This document shows, in pieces, positions 1 through 6,870 of a stretch of DNA of 8,434 bases. The stretch comes from Oligoflexus sp. (GTDB lineage: Bacteria; Bdellovibrionota_B; Oligoflexia; Oligoflexales; Oligoflexaceae). A program made the position numbers and the translations under genes. The DNA lies in the NCBI GenBank assembly GCA_030151925.1, contig JASLCY010000306.1, forward strand, positions 1 through 8,434, read 5' to 3'. The notes beneath the pieces are model-generated. The model worked only from the letters and a program-made list of their open reading frames with translations, was not told the DNA's origin and did not search any database. Positions within the stretch are counted from its first letter, which is position 1, and each line of letters opens with the position of its first letter.

Positions 1-160
1 CGACGATCTCGCCGGGATTCTGCAGGGTGAGGAACACCTCGTTCGTTCCCGACCTTTTGGTAATCTCCACCTGCCCTTCCTGAATGAGAAACAAGGCGTC
101 GCCGTCATCGCCCTGCTTAAAGATCAAATCCCCGGGCTGAAAGCGTTTGAGAGTTTCCAT
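1..160 (-). CDS. Cyclic nucleotide-binding-domain protein, N-terminal fragment
   Basis: The first 53 codons of a gene read leftward; the rest lies outside the window. The translation begins METLKRFQPGDLIFKQGDDG and continues DALFLIQEGQVEITK. This is the opening beta-roll of the cyclic nucleotide-binding (CRP/FNR/PKA regulatory subunit) fold: the PGD turn, the F-x-Q/E-GD-x-GD segment and the 'lfli-x-G-x-v-x-i' strand. The phosphate-binding cassette that would show whether it binds cAMP or cGMP is not in the window. The ATG is the earliest possible start, because an in-frame TGA lies at 172-170. A GAGGA ribosome binding site at 171-167 stands 6 nt before it. It is divergent from the ALDH-like operon. 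It may be a stand-alone sensor domain or the front of a larger regulator or effector; the downstream part cannot be judged. Confidence 0.85.
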   Translation of the reverse strand, partial: METLKRFQPGDLIFKQGDDGDALFLIQEGQVEITKRSGTNEVFLTLQNPGEIV

Positions 161-186
161 AGAGCATCCTCATCGATATCGCCTCT

Positions 187-195
187 ATTATAACA
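187..195 (-). promoter_or_regulatory. Extended -10 promoter for the cyclic nucleotide-binding gene
   Basis: Read on the minus strand this is TGTTATAAT, a perfect TATAAT hexamer preceded by the TGn extension. No good -35 hexamer lies 16-18 bp upstream, which is normal for extended -10 promoters. Transcription would start near position 180, leaving a leader of about 20 nt that carries the GAGGA site before the ATG at 160. The motif is directly visible; that it is used is inferred. Confidence 0.6.
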
Positions 196-256
196 GAAGT
201 TCAGCGTCGCATAGACGCCAAGCTAACATGTTGCGCACTTTGCGCGCGACGCCTAG

Positions 257-276
257 TCTCGACAAAATTATCGAGA
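257..276. promoter_or_regulatory. Inverted repeat upstream of the ALDH-like operon (possible operator)
   Basis: TCTCGA and TCGAGA are perfect 6-bp inverted arms around an 8-bp AT-rich spacer (CAAAATTA). The centre lies about 27 bp before the ALDH-like start codon and just upstream of its ribosome binding site (GAGG, 283-286). The 20-bp dyad geometry suits a dimeric helix-turn-helix repressor. No T-run follows, so it is not an intrinsic terminator. A weak promoter-like pair (TTGCGC at 231-236 and TAGTCT at 254-259, 17 bp apart, each 3/6 to consensus) would place the dyad over the -10 and start site. Function is inferred only. Confidence 0.35.
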
Positions 277-292
277 TTCTGCGAGGCCGACG

Positions 293-1690
293 ATGACACG
301 TACTATCCCAGTATTCGCGCCCTATGACTTGGAACAGATCGCCGAAATCACCCTGACCAGCAGCGCCGAGGTCGAAGCCAAGCTCAATCGCGGCTTCGCC
401 CTCGCCCAGCGGCTGAATCCCTATCCCAAGCATGAGCGCATCGACTTCCTCGTCGCCCTCAGCCACAGCCTGCGGGCGAAGACCGAGGAATTCGTCACCG
501 CGATCGCCCGCGAAGGCGGGAAACCGATGAAAGACGCGCGAATCGAGGTTCAGCGGGCGATCGACGTCGTCCGTTCGACGATAGGCGCGCTCCAGCAGTG
601 GCACGGGCAGGAGGTGCCGATGGGCCTGAACCAGACGTCCAGCCACACGCTCGCCTTCACGCGCCGTGAGCCGCGCGGACTGGTGCTGGCGATCAGCGCC
701 TTCAACCATCCCCTCCTCCACGTCGTGCACCAGGTGGTGCCGGCGCTCGCGATCGGTTGCCCGGTCCTGCTCAAACCTTCGCTCAAGACGCCGCTCACCG
801 CGCTCATGTTCCGCGACGTGCTGAAGGACGCCGAGCTGCACGAGGATTGGTGCCAGATCATTTTCACCGCCGACGGCGAGACCGAGAAGCTCGCGCAGGA
901 CCCGCGCATCGCCGTGCTCTCGTTCATCGGCTCCGAGCAGGTCGGCTGGCGCCTGCGTTCGCAGGCCGCGCCCGGCGTCCACACTCTGCTTGAGCATGGC
1001 GGGACCGCGCCGGTCGTCATCTGCGACGACGCGCAGATCGACGAGCACGTCGCGAGCCTCGCCCGCGGCGCGTTCTATCACGCGGGCCAGGTGCCGGTGT
1101 CGATCCAGAACATCTTCGTGCATCAGAAGCTGATGAGGGCCTTCACCGAGCAGTTCGTCGCCGCAACCGAATCGATGCGGGTCGGCGATCCGCTCGATCC
1201 CCACACCGATATCGGGCCGCTGATCCACCCTCGCGAACTCGAACGCGTGGAGCGCTGGGTCGACGACGCGGTCCTGAACGGAGCGCATATCCTGCTGAAG
1301 CCGACGCGCGTGGAACGCACCTGCCTTTCGCCGGCTATCCTGCTCGACGCGCCCTACGATACGCCCTTCTATGAGGAGGAGATCTTCGGGCCGGCGGTGG
1401 GCCTTTATACCTTCAACGATCTCGAGACGGTGCTGAGCCGGATCAATACCAGCCGCTTCGCGTTCCAGGCCTCGATTTACACGCAAAATCTCGATCGCGC
1501 GCTCCGCTTCGTCGAGCGCGTCCACGCCGGGGCCGCGATGATCAATGAGTCCGCGGCTTTCCGGGCCGATTGGATGCCGTCGAGCAGCCTCAAGCATTCG
1601 GGGCAGGGCGTGAGAGGGGTGCTTCCCAGCATGATGGAAATGAGTTATGAAAAGCTCGTGGTCACCAAATCGGTAAGCCTCAATCCCTAA
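293..1690 (+). CDS. Aldehyde dehydrogenase superfamily protein lacking the catalytic cysteine
   Basis: A 465-residue protein covering the whole NAD(P)-dependent aldehyde dehydrogenase (ALDH) fold, slightly short for the family (about 450-500). Recognisable family elements are: the AFNHP motif with the oxyanion Asn138; LLKPS with cofactor-binding Lys161; FIGSEQVG, the NAD-binding FTGS-like turn; LLEHGG with general-base Glu234; and EEIFGP at 362-367. The active-site segment normally reading GQVC-x-S is AGQVPVSIQ here. Pro268 lies exactly 34 residues after Glu234, the Glu268-Cys302 spacing of ALDH2, so the nucleophile is missing. The C-terminal MPFGG-x-K-x-SG-x-G motif has become MPSSSLKHSGQG. 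Other cysteines, such as Cys156 and Cys244, are not at the catalytic position. There is no frameshift, and a GAGG site (283-286) precedes the ATG by 6 nt. It is the first gene of an operon with the aldo/keto reductase 12 nt downstream. Dehydrogenase activity is unlikely; a binding, structural or regulatory role is possible. Family assignment is secure, function is not. Confidence 0.9.
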   Translation: MTRTIPVFAPYDLEQIAEITLTSSAEVEAKLNRGFALAQRLNPYPKHERIDFLVALSHSLRAKTEEFVTAIAREGGKPMKDARIEVQRAIDVVRSTIGALQQWHGQEVPMGLNQTSSHTLAFTRREPRGLVLAISAFNHPLLHVVHQVVPALAIGCPVLLKPSLKTPLTALMFRDVLKDAELHEDWCQIIFTADGETEKLAQDPRIAVLSFIGSEQVGWRLRSQAAPGVHTLLEHGGTAPVVICDDAQIDEHVASLARGAFYHAGQVPVSIQNIFVHQKLMRAFTEQFVAATESMRVGDPLDPHTDIGPLIHPRELERVERWVDDAVLNGAHILLKPTRVERTCLSPAILLDAPYDTPFYEEEIFGPAVGLYTFNDLETVLSRINTSRFAFQASIYTQNLDRALRFVERVHAGAAMINESAAFRADWMPSSSLKHSGQGVRGVLPSMMEMSYEKLVVTKSVSLNP

Positions 1691-1702
1691 GGAGTTTTTC
1701 CT

Positions 1703-2692
1703 ATGAAATATCGTCGTCTCGGCAAAAGCGGCCTTAAGGTCAGCGAATTGTCCTTTGGTTCATGGGTTACTTTCGGCAGCCAGGTGGATACAGGCGCTGC
1801 CAAAGACATGATGGGCGTCGCCTATGAAGCGGGCGTGAACTTCTTCGATAACGCCGAAGTCTATGCGGACGGCAAATCGGAAACGATCATGGGCCAGGCG
1901 CTGAAGGAACTCAGCTGGGCGCGCGACACCTACTGCGTCTCGTCCAAGGTCTTCTGGGGCGGTCAGAAGCCGACCCAGCGCGGCCTGAGCCGCAAGCATG
2001 TCCATGACGCCTGCCATGCGGCGATGAAACGCCTGCAGGTCGATTATCTCGATCTCTACTTCTGCCATAGGCCCGATCCCGAGACGCCGATCGAAGAGAC
2101 CGTGCGCGCCATGCATGATCTGATTCAACAGGGCAAGGTGCTCTATTGGGGAACATCGGAGTGGTCCGCGCAGCAGCTGTTCGAAGCGCACGGCCTCGCT
2201 CGTCAATACGGTCTTACGCCACCGACGATGGAACAGCCCGAATACAACCTGTTCCATCGCCAACGTTTCGAGCTCGAATACCAGCCGTGTTATGAGCAGC
2301 TGGGTCTAGGAACGACAATCTGGTCGCCTTTGGCCTCGGGCCTTCTCACCGGCAAATACAATAATGGCGTCCCCAAAGACTCGCGGGCCAACCTCAAAGG
2401 CTACGAGTGGTTAAAGGCGCGTTTCGACTCGCCGGAAGGCCAAGAAAAGCTTCGTAAAGTCAAGGAGTTAAGCAAACTCGCGGACGAGCTGGGCCAAAGC
2501 CTGACGCATCTTTCGCTCAGGTGGTGCCTCAGCAATCCGCACGTGAGCACGGTGATCCTCGGCGCCTCGAAAAAAGAGCAGCTGGTCGACAACCTGAAAG
2601 TCGCGGACAGCGAGCCGCTTTCGCCCGAGGTCATCAAACGCATCGAAACCATTGTGCAAAATAAACCGGTGGTAAAACCCGAGTTCGGTTAA
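1703..2692 (+). CDS. Aldo/keto reductase, Kv-beta/YghZ-like
   Basis: A 329-residue cytoplasmic NADPH-dependent aldo/keto reductase, the usual length for the (beta/alpha)8-barrel family. It should reduce aldehydes or ketones to alcohols; the natural substrate cannot be read from sequence. The catalytic tetrad is complete: Asp49 and Tyr54 in NFFDNAEVY, Lys82 in SSKVFWGG and His122 in YFCHRPDP. EQPEYN (177-182), WSPLASGLLTGKY (207-219) and the cofactor segment ILGASKKEQLVDNL (285-298) match the group containing potassium-channel beta subunits and E. coli YghZ. The ATG has a strong AAGGAG site at 1689-1694, which overlaps the stop codon of the ALDH-like gene, with 8 nt spacing. The two genes are therefore almost certainly cotranscribed and perhaps translationally linked. 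The pairing suggests carbonyl detoxification or sugar-aldehyde chemistry, but with the partner lacking its nucleophile this is inference. Confidence 0.93.
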   Translation: MKYRRLGKSGLKVSELSFGSWVTFGSQVDTGAAKDMMGVAYEAGVNFFDNAEVYADGKSETIMGQALKELSWARDTYCVSSKVFWGGQKPTQRGLSRKHVHDACHAAMKRLQVDYLDLYFCHRPDPETPIEETVRAMHDLIQQGKVLYWGTSEWSAQQLFEAHGLARQYGLTPPTMEQPEYNLFHRQRFELEYQPCYEQLGLGTTIWSPLASGLLTGKYNNGVPKDSRANLKGYEWLKARFDSPEGQEKLRKVKELSKLADELGQSLTHLSLRWCLSNPHVSTVILGASKKEQLVDNLKVADSEPLSPEVIKRIETIVQNKPVVKPEFG

Positions 2693-2707
2693 AGGGTTAA
2701 ACGCCCC

Positions 2708-2737
2708 TTGACATTGTCCGTAGGCGACTCACATTCT
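2708..2737 (+). promoter_or_regulatory. Candidate promoter of clpB
   Basis: A perfect TTGACA (2708-2713), preceded by CCCC, stands in the 71-bp gap before clpB. The best -10 at usual spacing is poor: CATTCT at 2732-2737, 18-bp spacer, 3/6. A perfect -35 with an off-consensus -10 could mean a heat-shock sigma (RpoH) promoter; CTTGAC is also the -35 core described for alphaproteobacterial RpoH. No CIRCE element is present. A weak AAGGG/CCCTT dyad (2692-2696 and 2705-2709) just upstream has no T-run, so readthrough from the preceding operon is possible. Confidence 0.4.
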
Positions 2738-2763
2738 TTCTGCAGAGGAAGAAGGAGAAACCT

Positions 2764-5361
2764 ATGGACTTTAATAAGTTTACGGAACGCACGCAGCAAT
2801 CCATCAAGGACGCCCAGCGTCTTGCCATATCATTAGGCCACTCGGCCGTCGACGTCGATCACGTCTTCAAAGCCTTGCTCGAACAAGAAAACGGTTTGAT
2901 CCCGAAGATCCTGCAGCGCATGGAGCTTCCGGTCGATCGCATGGCCGGCCTCGCCCAGCAGGAGCTGGAGAAGAAGCCGCGCGTCTCGGGCCCGGGTTAC
3001 GACCCCGAGAAGATCTATCTGAACCAAGGCCTCTCGACCTTGCTGGTCAAGGCCGAAGAAACCGCGAAAAAACTTAAGGACGAATACGTCTCCGTCGAGC
3101 ACGTGTTCCTCGAGATCCTCCGCGCCGGCACCTCCACTGCAGCCGGGCGCATCCTCAAGGAATTCAACGTCGACGAGAAGCGTTTCCTCGAGAGCCTCCA
3201 GGCCCTGCGCGGCCATCAACGCGTGCGCAGCGCCAATCCCGAGGCGACTTACGACGCCTTGAACCAATACGGCAAGGATCTGGTGGACGCCGCGCGTGCG
3301 GGTAAACTCGATCCGGTGATCGGCCGCGACCACGAGATCGCGCGCGTGATCCGCATCCTGAGCCGTAAATCGAAGAACAACCCCGTGCTCATCGGCGAGC
3401 CCGGCGTCGGTAAAACCGCGATCGCCGAAGGCCTCGCGCAGCGCATCGTGCGCGGCGACGTGCCCGAGGGGCTCAAGGACAAGACCATCTTCACGCTCGA
3501 GATGGGTTCGCTCATCGCCGGCGCGAAATTCAGAGGGGAGTTCGAAGAACGCCTCAAGGCCGTCCTGAGCGAGGTGAAGGAAAGCGACGGCCAGATCATC
3601 CTGTTCATCGACGAGATCCATACGATCGTCGGCGCCGGCAAAGCCGAAGGCTCGATGGATGCCGGCAACATGCTGAAGCCCATGCTGGCGCGCGGTGAGC
3701 TGCACTGCATCGGCGCGACCACGCTCGACGAGTATAGGAAGTACATCGAAGCCGATGCGGCTCTCGAACGCCGCTTCCAGCCGGTGATGGTCGACCAGCC
3801 GACCGTGGAGGACACGATTTCCATCCTGCGCGGCCTCAAGGAACGCTTCGAGCTGTTCCACGGGATCCGCATCCAGGACAACGCCCTGGTCGCCGCGGCG
3901 ACCCTCTCGGATCGTTACATCACCGATCGTTTCCTGCCGGACAAGGCGATCGATCTGATCGATGAATGCAGCGCCATGGTCCGCACCGAGATCGATAGCG
4001 TGCCCGAGGAGCTGGACAAGAAGCGCCGCAACCTCATGCGCCTCGAGATCGAATCGGCCGCGCTGAAGAAGGAAAAGGACGACGCGAGCAAAAAACGTTA
4101 CGAGATCCTGCAAAAGGAACTGACCGACCTGCGCAACGAAGTGCGCGTGCTGAACGATCAGCACGAGCAGGAGAAGCTCTCGATCAAATCGGTGCAGGAT
4201 ATCCGCAAGGATCTCGAGAACCTGAATATCCAGCTCCAGCAGGCGGAGCGGGCCTCGGACTTCGAGAAGGCGGCCATGCTCCGCCACGGCAAGATCCCGG
4301 AGCTCGAGCAAAAACTGAAGCGGGTGGAAGATGACGTCAAGACCAAGAAAACCGGCCTCCTCCGTGAGGAAGTCTCTGAACGCGAAGTGGCTCAGATCGT
4401 CAGCCAGTGGACGGGCATCCCGGTCGACAAACTTATGGCGGGCGAACGCGAGAAGCTCCTCAACCTCAGCGCCATCCTTCACCGCAAGGTCGTCGGTCAG
4501 GATCAGGCGGTCGATTCGGTTGTGGATGCAATTATCCGCGCGCGTGCACAGATCAAGGATCCGCGCCGACCTATCGGTTCCTTCATCTTTCTTGGTCCGA
4601 CCGGCGTGGGCAAAACCGAGCTGGCGAAGGCTCTGACCGAGAACCTCTTCGATACCGCGGACAACCTGATCCGCATCGATATGTCCGAGTATATGGAGAA
4701 GCATAGCGTCTCTCGTTTGATCGGCGCGCCTCCCGGTTATGTCGGGTTCGATCAGGGCGGCCTCCTCACCGAAGCCGTCCGCCGGAAGCCTTATTCCGTC
4801 GTGCTCTTCGATGAGATGGAGAAAGCGCATCCCGATGTGTTCAACATGATGCTGCAGATCCTGGACGAAGGTCATCTGACCGACAACCAGGGACGCCGCG
4901 TGAACTTCAAGAATACGGTCATCATCATGACCAGCAACATCGGTTCGCAGCATCTGATCGAAGGCATCGACAGCAAGGGCGAGCTGTCGCCGCAAACGGT
5001 CGATCGCGTCCAGGCGGATTTGCGTCAGCACTTCAGGCCCGAGTTCCTGAACCGCATCGACGATATCGTGCTCTTTAAGCCGCTGATGAAGGATCAGGTG
5101 AAGGAGATCGTCACGATCCTCGTGTCGGACTTCCAGAAACGCCTGGCCGAGCAGGAGGTCAAACTCTCGCTCTCCGACAGCGCCAAGGACTATATCGCGG
5201 GCGTGGCCTACGATCCGATCTACGGCGCTCGGCCTCTGAAGCGGTTCCTGCAGAAAGAGCTCGAGAACAAGATCGCGCGCAAGATCGTGGCCGGCGAAGT
5301 GATGCCGGGCTCCACGATCAAAGTCGAACACGGCACGGACGGCCTGACGATCCAGGTTTGA
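2764..5361 (+). CDS. clpB: ATP-dependent disaggregase ClpB (Hsp104 family)
   Basis: This 865-residue protein is a full-length hexameric AAA+ chaperone that, with DnaK/DnaJ/GrpE, threads aggregated proteins through its central pore. The N-terminal Clp repeat domain spans about 1-145. The first AAA+ ring has Walker A GEPGVGKT (211-218), Walker B ILFIDE (279-284), arginine fingers Arg336/Arg337 and pore loop AKFRGEFE. A charged coiled-coil middle domain lies at about 408-530, which distinguishes ClpB from ClpA and ClpX. The second ring has Walker A GPTGVGKT (611-618), pore loop GYVGF (Tyr659), Walker B VVLFDE (679-684), an Arg finger at Arg764 and GARPLKR (821-827). I see no IGL/IGF ClpP-docking loop, so it should disaggregate rather than feed a protease. 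All catalytic motifs are intact. The first pore loop has Phe where E. coli has Tyr, a conservative aromatic change. The ATG follows AAGGAG (2752-2757) by 6 nt. An intrinsic terminator follows directly, so it is probably transcribed alone or as the last gene of a readthrough transcript. Confidence 0.98.
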   Translation: MDFNKFTERTQQSIKDAQRLAISLGHSAVDVDHVFKALLEQENGLIPKILQRMELPVDRMAGLAQQELEKKPRVSGPGYDPEKIYLNQGLSTLLVKAEETAKKLKDEYVSVEHVFLEILRAGTSTAAGRILKEFNVDEKRFLESLQALRGHQRVRSANPEATYDALNQYGKDLVDAARAGKLDPVIGRDHEIARVIRILSRKSKNNPVLIGEPGVGKTAIAEGLAQRIVRGDVPEGLKDKTIFTLEMGSLIAGAKFRGEFEERLKAVLSEVKESDGQIILFIDEIHTIVGAGKAEGSMDAGNMLKPMLARGELHCIGATTLDEYRKYIEADAALERRFQPVMVDQPTVEDTISILRGLKERFELFHGIRIQDNALVAAATLSDRYITDRFLPDKAIDLIDECSAMVRTEIDSVPEELDKKRRNLMRLEIESAALKKEKDDASKKRYEILQKELTDLRNEVRVLNDQHEQEKLSIKSVQDIRKDLENLNIQLQQAERASDFEKAAMLRHGKIPELEQKLKRVEDDVKTKKTGLLREEVSEREVAQIVSQWTGIPVDKLMAGEREKLLNLSAILHRKVVGQDQAVDSVVDAIIRARAQIKDPRRPIGSFIFLGPTGVGKTELAKALTENLFDTADNLIRIDMSEYMEKHSVSRLIGAPPGYVGFDQGGLLTEAVRRKPYSVVLFDEMEKAHPDVFNMMLQILDEGHLTDNQGRRVNFKNTVIIMTSNIGSQHLIEGIDSKGELSPQTVDRVQADLRQHFRPEFLNRIDDIVLFKPLMKDQVKEIVTILVSDFQKRLAEQEVKLSLSDSAKDYIAGVAYDPIYGARPLKRFLQKELENKIARKIVAGEVMPGSTIKVEHGTDGLTIQV

Positions 5362-5378
5362 TTGAATGTCTTTCCGAG

Positions 5379-5405
5379 GCCCGACTCCCTGGAGTCGGGC
5401 TTTTT
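5379..5405 (+). terminator. Intrinsic terminator of clpB
   Basis: A perfect 9-bp GC-rich stem, GCCCGACTC (5379-5387) with GAGTCGGGC (5392-5400), closes a CCTG tetraloop and is followed at once by TTTTT. It starts 18 nt after the clpB stop codon. Confidence 0.92.
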
Positions 5406-5548
5406 CGTGACCCGCGTCGCCCCTATCGCCGGCCTCAGCCCATCACCCGAATTCCCATCAAATTTCCCTAGCCTCTCAAAGCCTCGTGCTGGAAGGCCTG
5501 CAAAAGCATGCGCCGTTTAGTACGCGTTTTCCAGCTGGGCGTCGCGGG

Positions 5549-5573
5549 GGTGAGAGCGTAGAGTCACCTCACC
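5549..5573. repeat. Alternative inverted repeats before the PQQ-type dehydrogenase
   Basis: GGTGA (5549-5553) can pair with TCACC (5564-5568), while the longer GGTGAG (5549-5554) can pair with CTCACC (5568-5573). The two pairings exclude each other, because TCACC is directly repeated. The element ends 11 nt before the start of the AAGGA ribosome binding site (5584-5588). It may be an operator or a leader structure, or chance. The rest of the gap from 5406 to 5595 shows no convincing promoter, small gene or RNA. Confidence 0.25.
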
Positions 5574-5595
5574 ACAATTTTGGAAGGATGACCCC

Positions 5596-6744
5596 ATGAA
5601 ACACTTCATACTCTCGGGAGCCGCGGCTCTTCTCCTCAGCGCCGGCATGTGCCACGCAGCTGACTTGCCTTTGAAGGTTCCGCAAGGAATCACCGTCGAA
5701 AAACTCGCAGCTCTCGACCACCCGCGTTTCCTCGCCTTCACCAGCGAAAACGATCTCCTCGCCGGCTCGGGCGCCGGCAAGATCTACCGTCTCCGTCCGC
5801 CCTACACGTCCTCCGAGGTTCTCGTCGACTTCGGCGGCTACCCGCACAGCGTGTGGATTCGTCATGCCGGCAATACTCAGGAACTCCTCGTTGGTGATTC
5901 CGACGCCATCTACAAAGTGAATTACGATACTCACAAGACCTATCAGAAGTCCGACTTCACCAAGATCGTCGATGTCCCGGGCGGCGGCGGCCACAGCTCG
6001 CGGACGGTAAAAAGCGGTCCCGACGGCAAGATCTACGTCTCGCTCGGCATCGCCAGCAACTGCAGCCCGCAATATCTCGATAACAGTTATCCGGAATCGG
6101 AACGTCGCGGCGGCATCTTCTGGATCGACGAAAGCAAGAATCCGCCGGAAAAAGTCGTCTTCGCCAACGGCCTCAGAAACCCTGTGGGTTTCGCCTGGCA
6201 GCCTGATACGGGCGTGATGTATGCCGACAACAACGGCCCCGATCACTGGGGTTTCGATGAGCCGCGCGAAGAATTCGTGGAAGTGCAGCAAGGCCGCTTC
6301 TTCGGTATGCCCTGGTATCAATTCGTAGGCGGTAAAGTCACGGTCGACACCTGCGCTCCGCAGGATAAGGCTCCGCGCCCCATCACCGACGTTACGCCGC
6401 CCGTCGCGACTTTTGATGCTCGCCAGGCGCCTATGGACGTGAAATTCATCCACGCCGGTCAATTCAATCCGGCCTGGGCCGGTTCGGCTCTCGTCGCTCT
6501 CCACGGTTCATGGGCCGTGCCGGATGACGGCGACGTCGCGAAACGTCGTGTGCCCCGGATCGTGCTCGTGGAATTCAAAGACGGCAAACCCACCGGCAAA
6601 GTCTCGGACGTCGTCACCGGCTTCCAGGATGCGCAGGGCAATCGTTATGCTCGTCCCGTGGGTATGGCTTGGGGTCCTGACGGACTGTACTTCTCATCGG
6701 ATGAAAACAACGCCGGCATCTATCGCCTGAAGTACACCAAATAA
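5596..6744 (+). CDS. Exported PQQ-dependent sorbosone/aldose sugar dehydrogenase-like protein
   Basis: A 382-residue protein of the glucose/sorbosone dehydrogenase family: six-bladed beta-propellers that bind pyrroloquinoline quinone and calcium and oxidise sugars in the periplasm. A Sec signal peptide is clear: MKH, a hydrophobic run, then MCHA followed by AD, so signal peptidase I probably cuts after residue 21 or 22. Family segments are GGGGHSSRTVKSGPDGKIYVSLG, with His133 aligning to the catalytic His of soluble glucose dehydrogenase; GLRNPVGFAWQPDTG, with Arg194 aligning to the active-site Arg; ALHGSW (301-306); and the closing blade PVGMAWGPDGLYFSSD. Those residue equivalences are my alignment by eye. 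The Asp that precedes the catalytic His in soluble glucose dehydrogenase is Gly132 here. AAGGA (5584-5588) lies 7 nt before the ATG. It is flanked by terminators on both sides, so it is a single-gene unit. No PQQ synthesis genes are nearby. The substrate is unknown; sorbosone, glucose and other aldoses are all possible. Confidence 0.87.
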   Translation: MKHFILSGAAALLLSAGMCHAADLPLKVPQGITVEKLAALDHPRFLAFTSENDLLAGSGAGKIYRLRPPYTSSEVLVDFGGYPHSVWIRHAGNTQELLVGDSDAIYKVNYDTHKTYQKSDFTKIVDVPGGGGHSSRTVKSGPDGKIYVSLGIASNCSPQYLDNSYPESERRGGIFWIDESKNPPEKVVFANGLRNPVGFAWQPDTGVMYADNNGPDHWGFDEPREEFVEVQQGRFFGMPWYQFVGGKVTVDTCAPQDKAPRPITDVTPPVATFDARQAPMDVKFIHAGQFNPAWAGSALVALHGSWAVPDDGDVAKRRVPRIVLVEFKDGKPTGKVSDVVTGFQDAQGNRYARPVGMAWGPDGLYFSSDENNAGIYRLKYTK

Positions 6745-6756
6745 TGTCGATTTAAG

Positions 6757-6791
6757 AAAAGCGGCGTTGCCAGCAAACGCCGCTTTTTTTT
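6757..6791 (+). terminator. Intrinsic terminator after the PQQ-type dehydrogenase
   Basis: A perfect 12-bp stem, AAAAGCGGCGTT (6757-6768) with AACGCCGCTTTT (6776-6787), closes a 7-nt loop and runs into eight T residues (6784-6791). It begins 12 nt after the stop codon. The only T-run on the opposite strand is the four-base complement of the stem's AAAA, so it serves mainly the plus strand. Confidence 0.95.
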
Positions 6792-6854
6792 CGTTCTTTC
6801 GGTTCTGCGCCCTTTCTGCTATGTCCTTAGCTGATCCAACTTGCGATTTGCGCC

Positions 6855-6861
6855 AAAAGGA
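6855..6861 (+). promoter_or_regulatory. Ribosome binding site that sets the GNAT start
   Basis: AAAAGGA stands 9 nt before the ATG at 6871. It would lie inside the coding region if the in-frame TTG at 6841 were used, which argues for the ATG. Confidence 0.7.
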
Positions 6862-6870
6862 CATGACATC

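Noticed and set aside
188..1597. A 469-codon open frame on the minus strand opposite the ALDH-like gene
   Set aside because: The same codon-shadow effect; its product matches no family and the plus-strand protein has clear ALDH motifs.
2693..2763. CIRCE-type repressor site before clpB
   Set aside because: No TTAGCACTC-N9-GAGTGCTAA or close variant is present.
3223..3225. Internal GTG in clpB (Val154) as a start for a short ClpB, as known at Val149 in E. coli
   Set aside because: The position is similar, but no ribosome-binding-site-like sequence lies upstream (it reads GCGCGGCCATCAACGC).
4331..4706. Two plus-strand open frames of about 100 codons inside clpB
   Set aside because: They are out-of-frame shadows of the conserved second AAA+ domain without ribosome binding sites or family resemblance.
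2833..5331. An 832-codon open frame on the minus strand opposite clpB
   Set aside because: It mirrors clpB codon structure in GC-biased DNA. The translation is rich in H, L, D, R and E without any recognisable domain and lacks its own ribosome binding site, while clpB on the other strand is beyond doubt.
5641..5661. LSAGMC in the PQQ-type dehydrogenase leader as a lipobox
   Set aside because: The residue before Cys is Met, not Gly/Ala/Ser, and a normal signal peptidase I site (CHA before AD) follows directly.
6841..6870. TTG at 6841 as start of the GNAT gene, adding ten residues
   Set aside because: No ribosome binding site precedes it, and the AAAAGGA at 6855-6861 fits the ATG at 6871.
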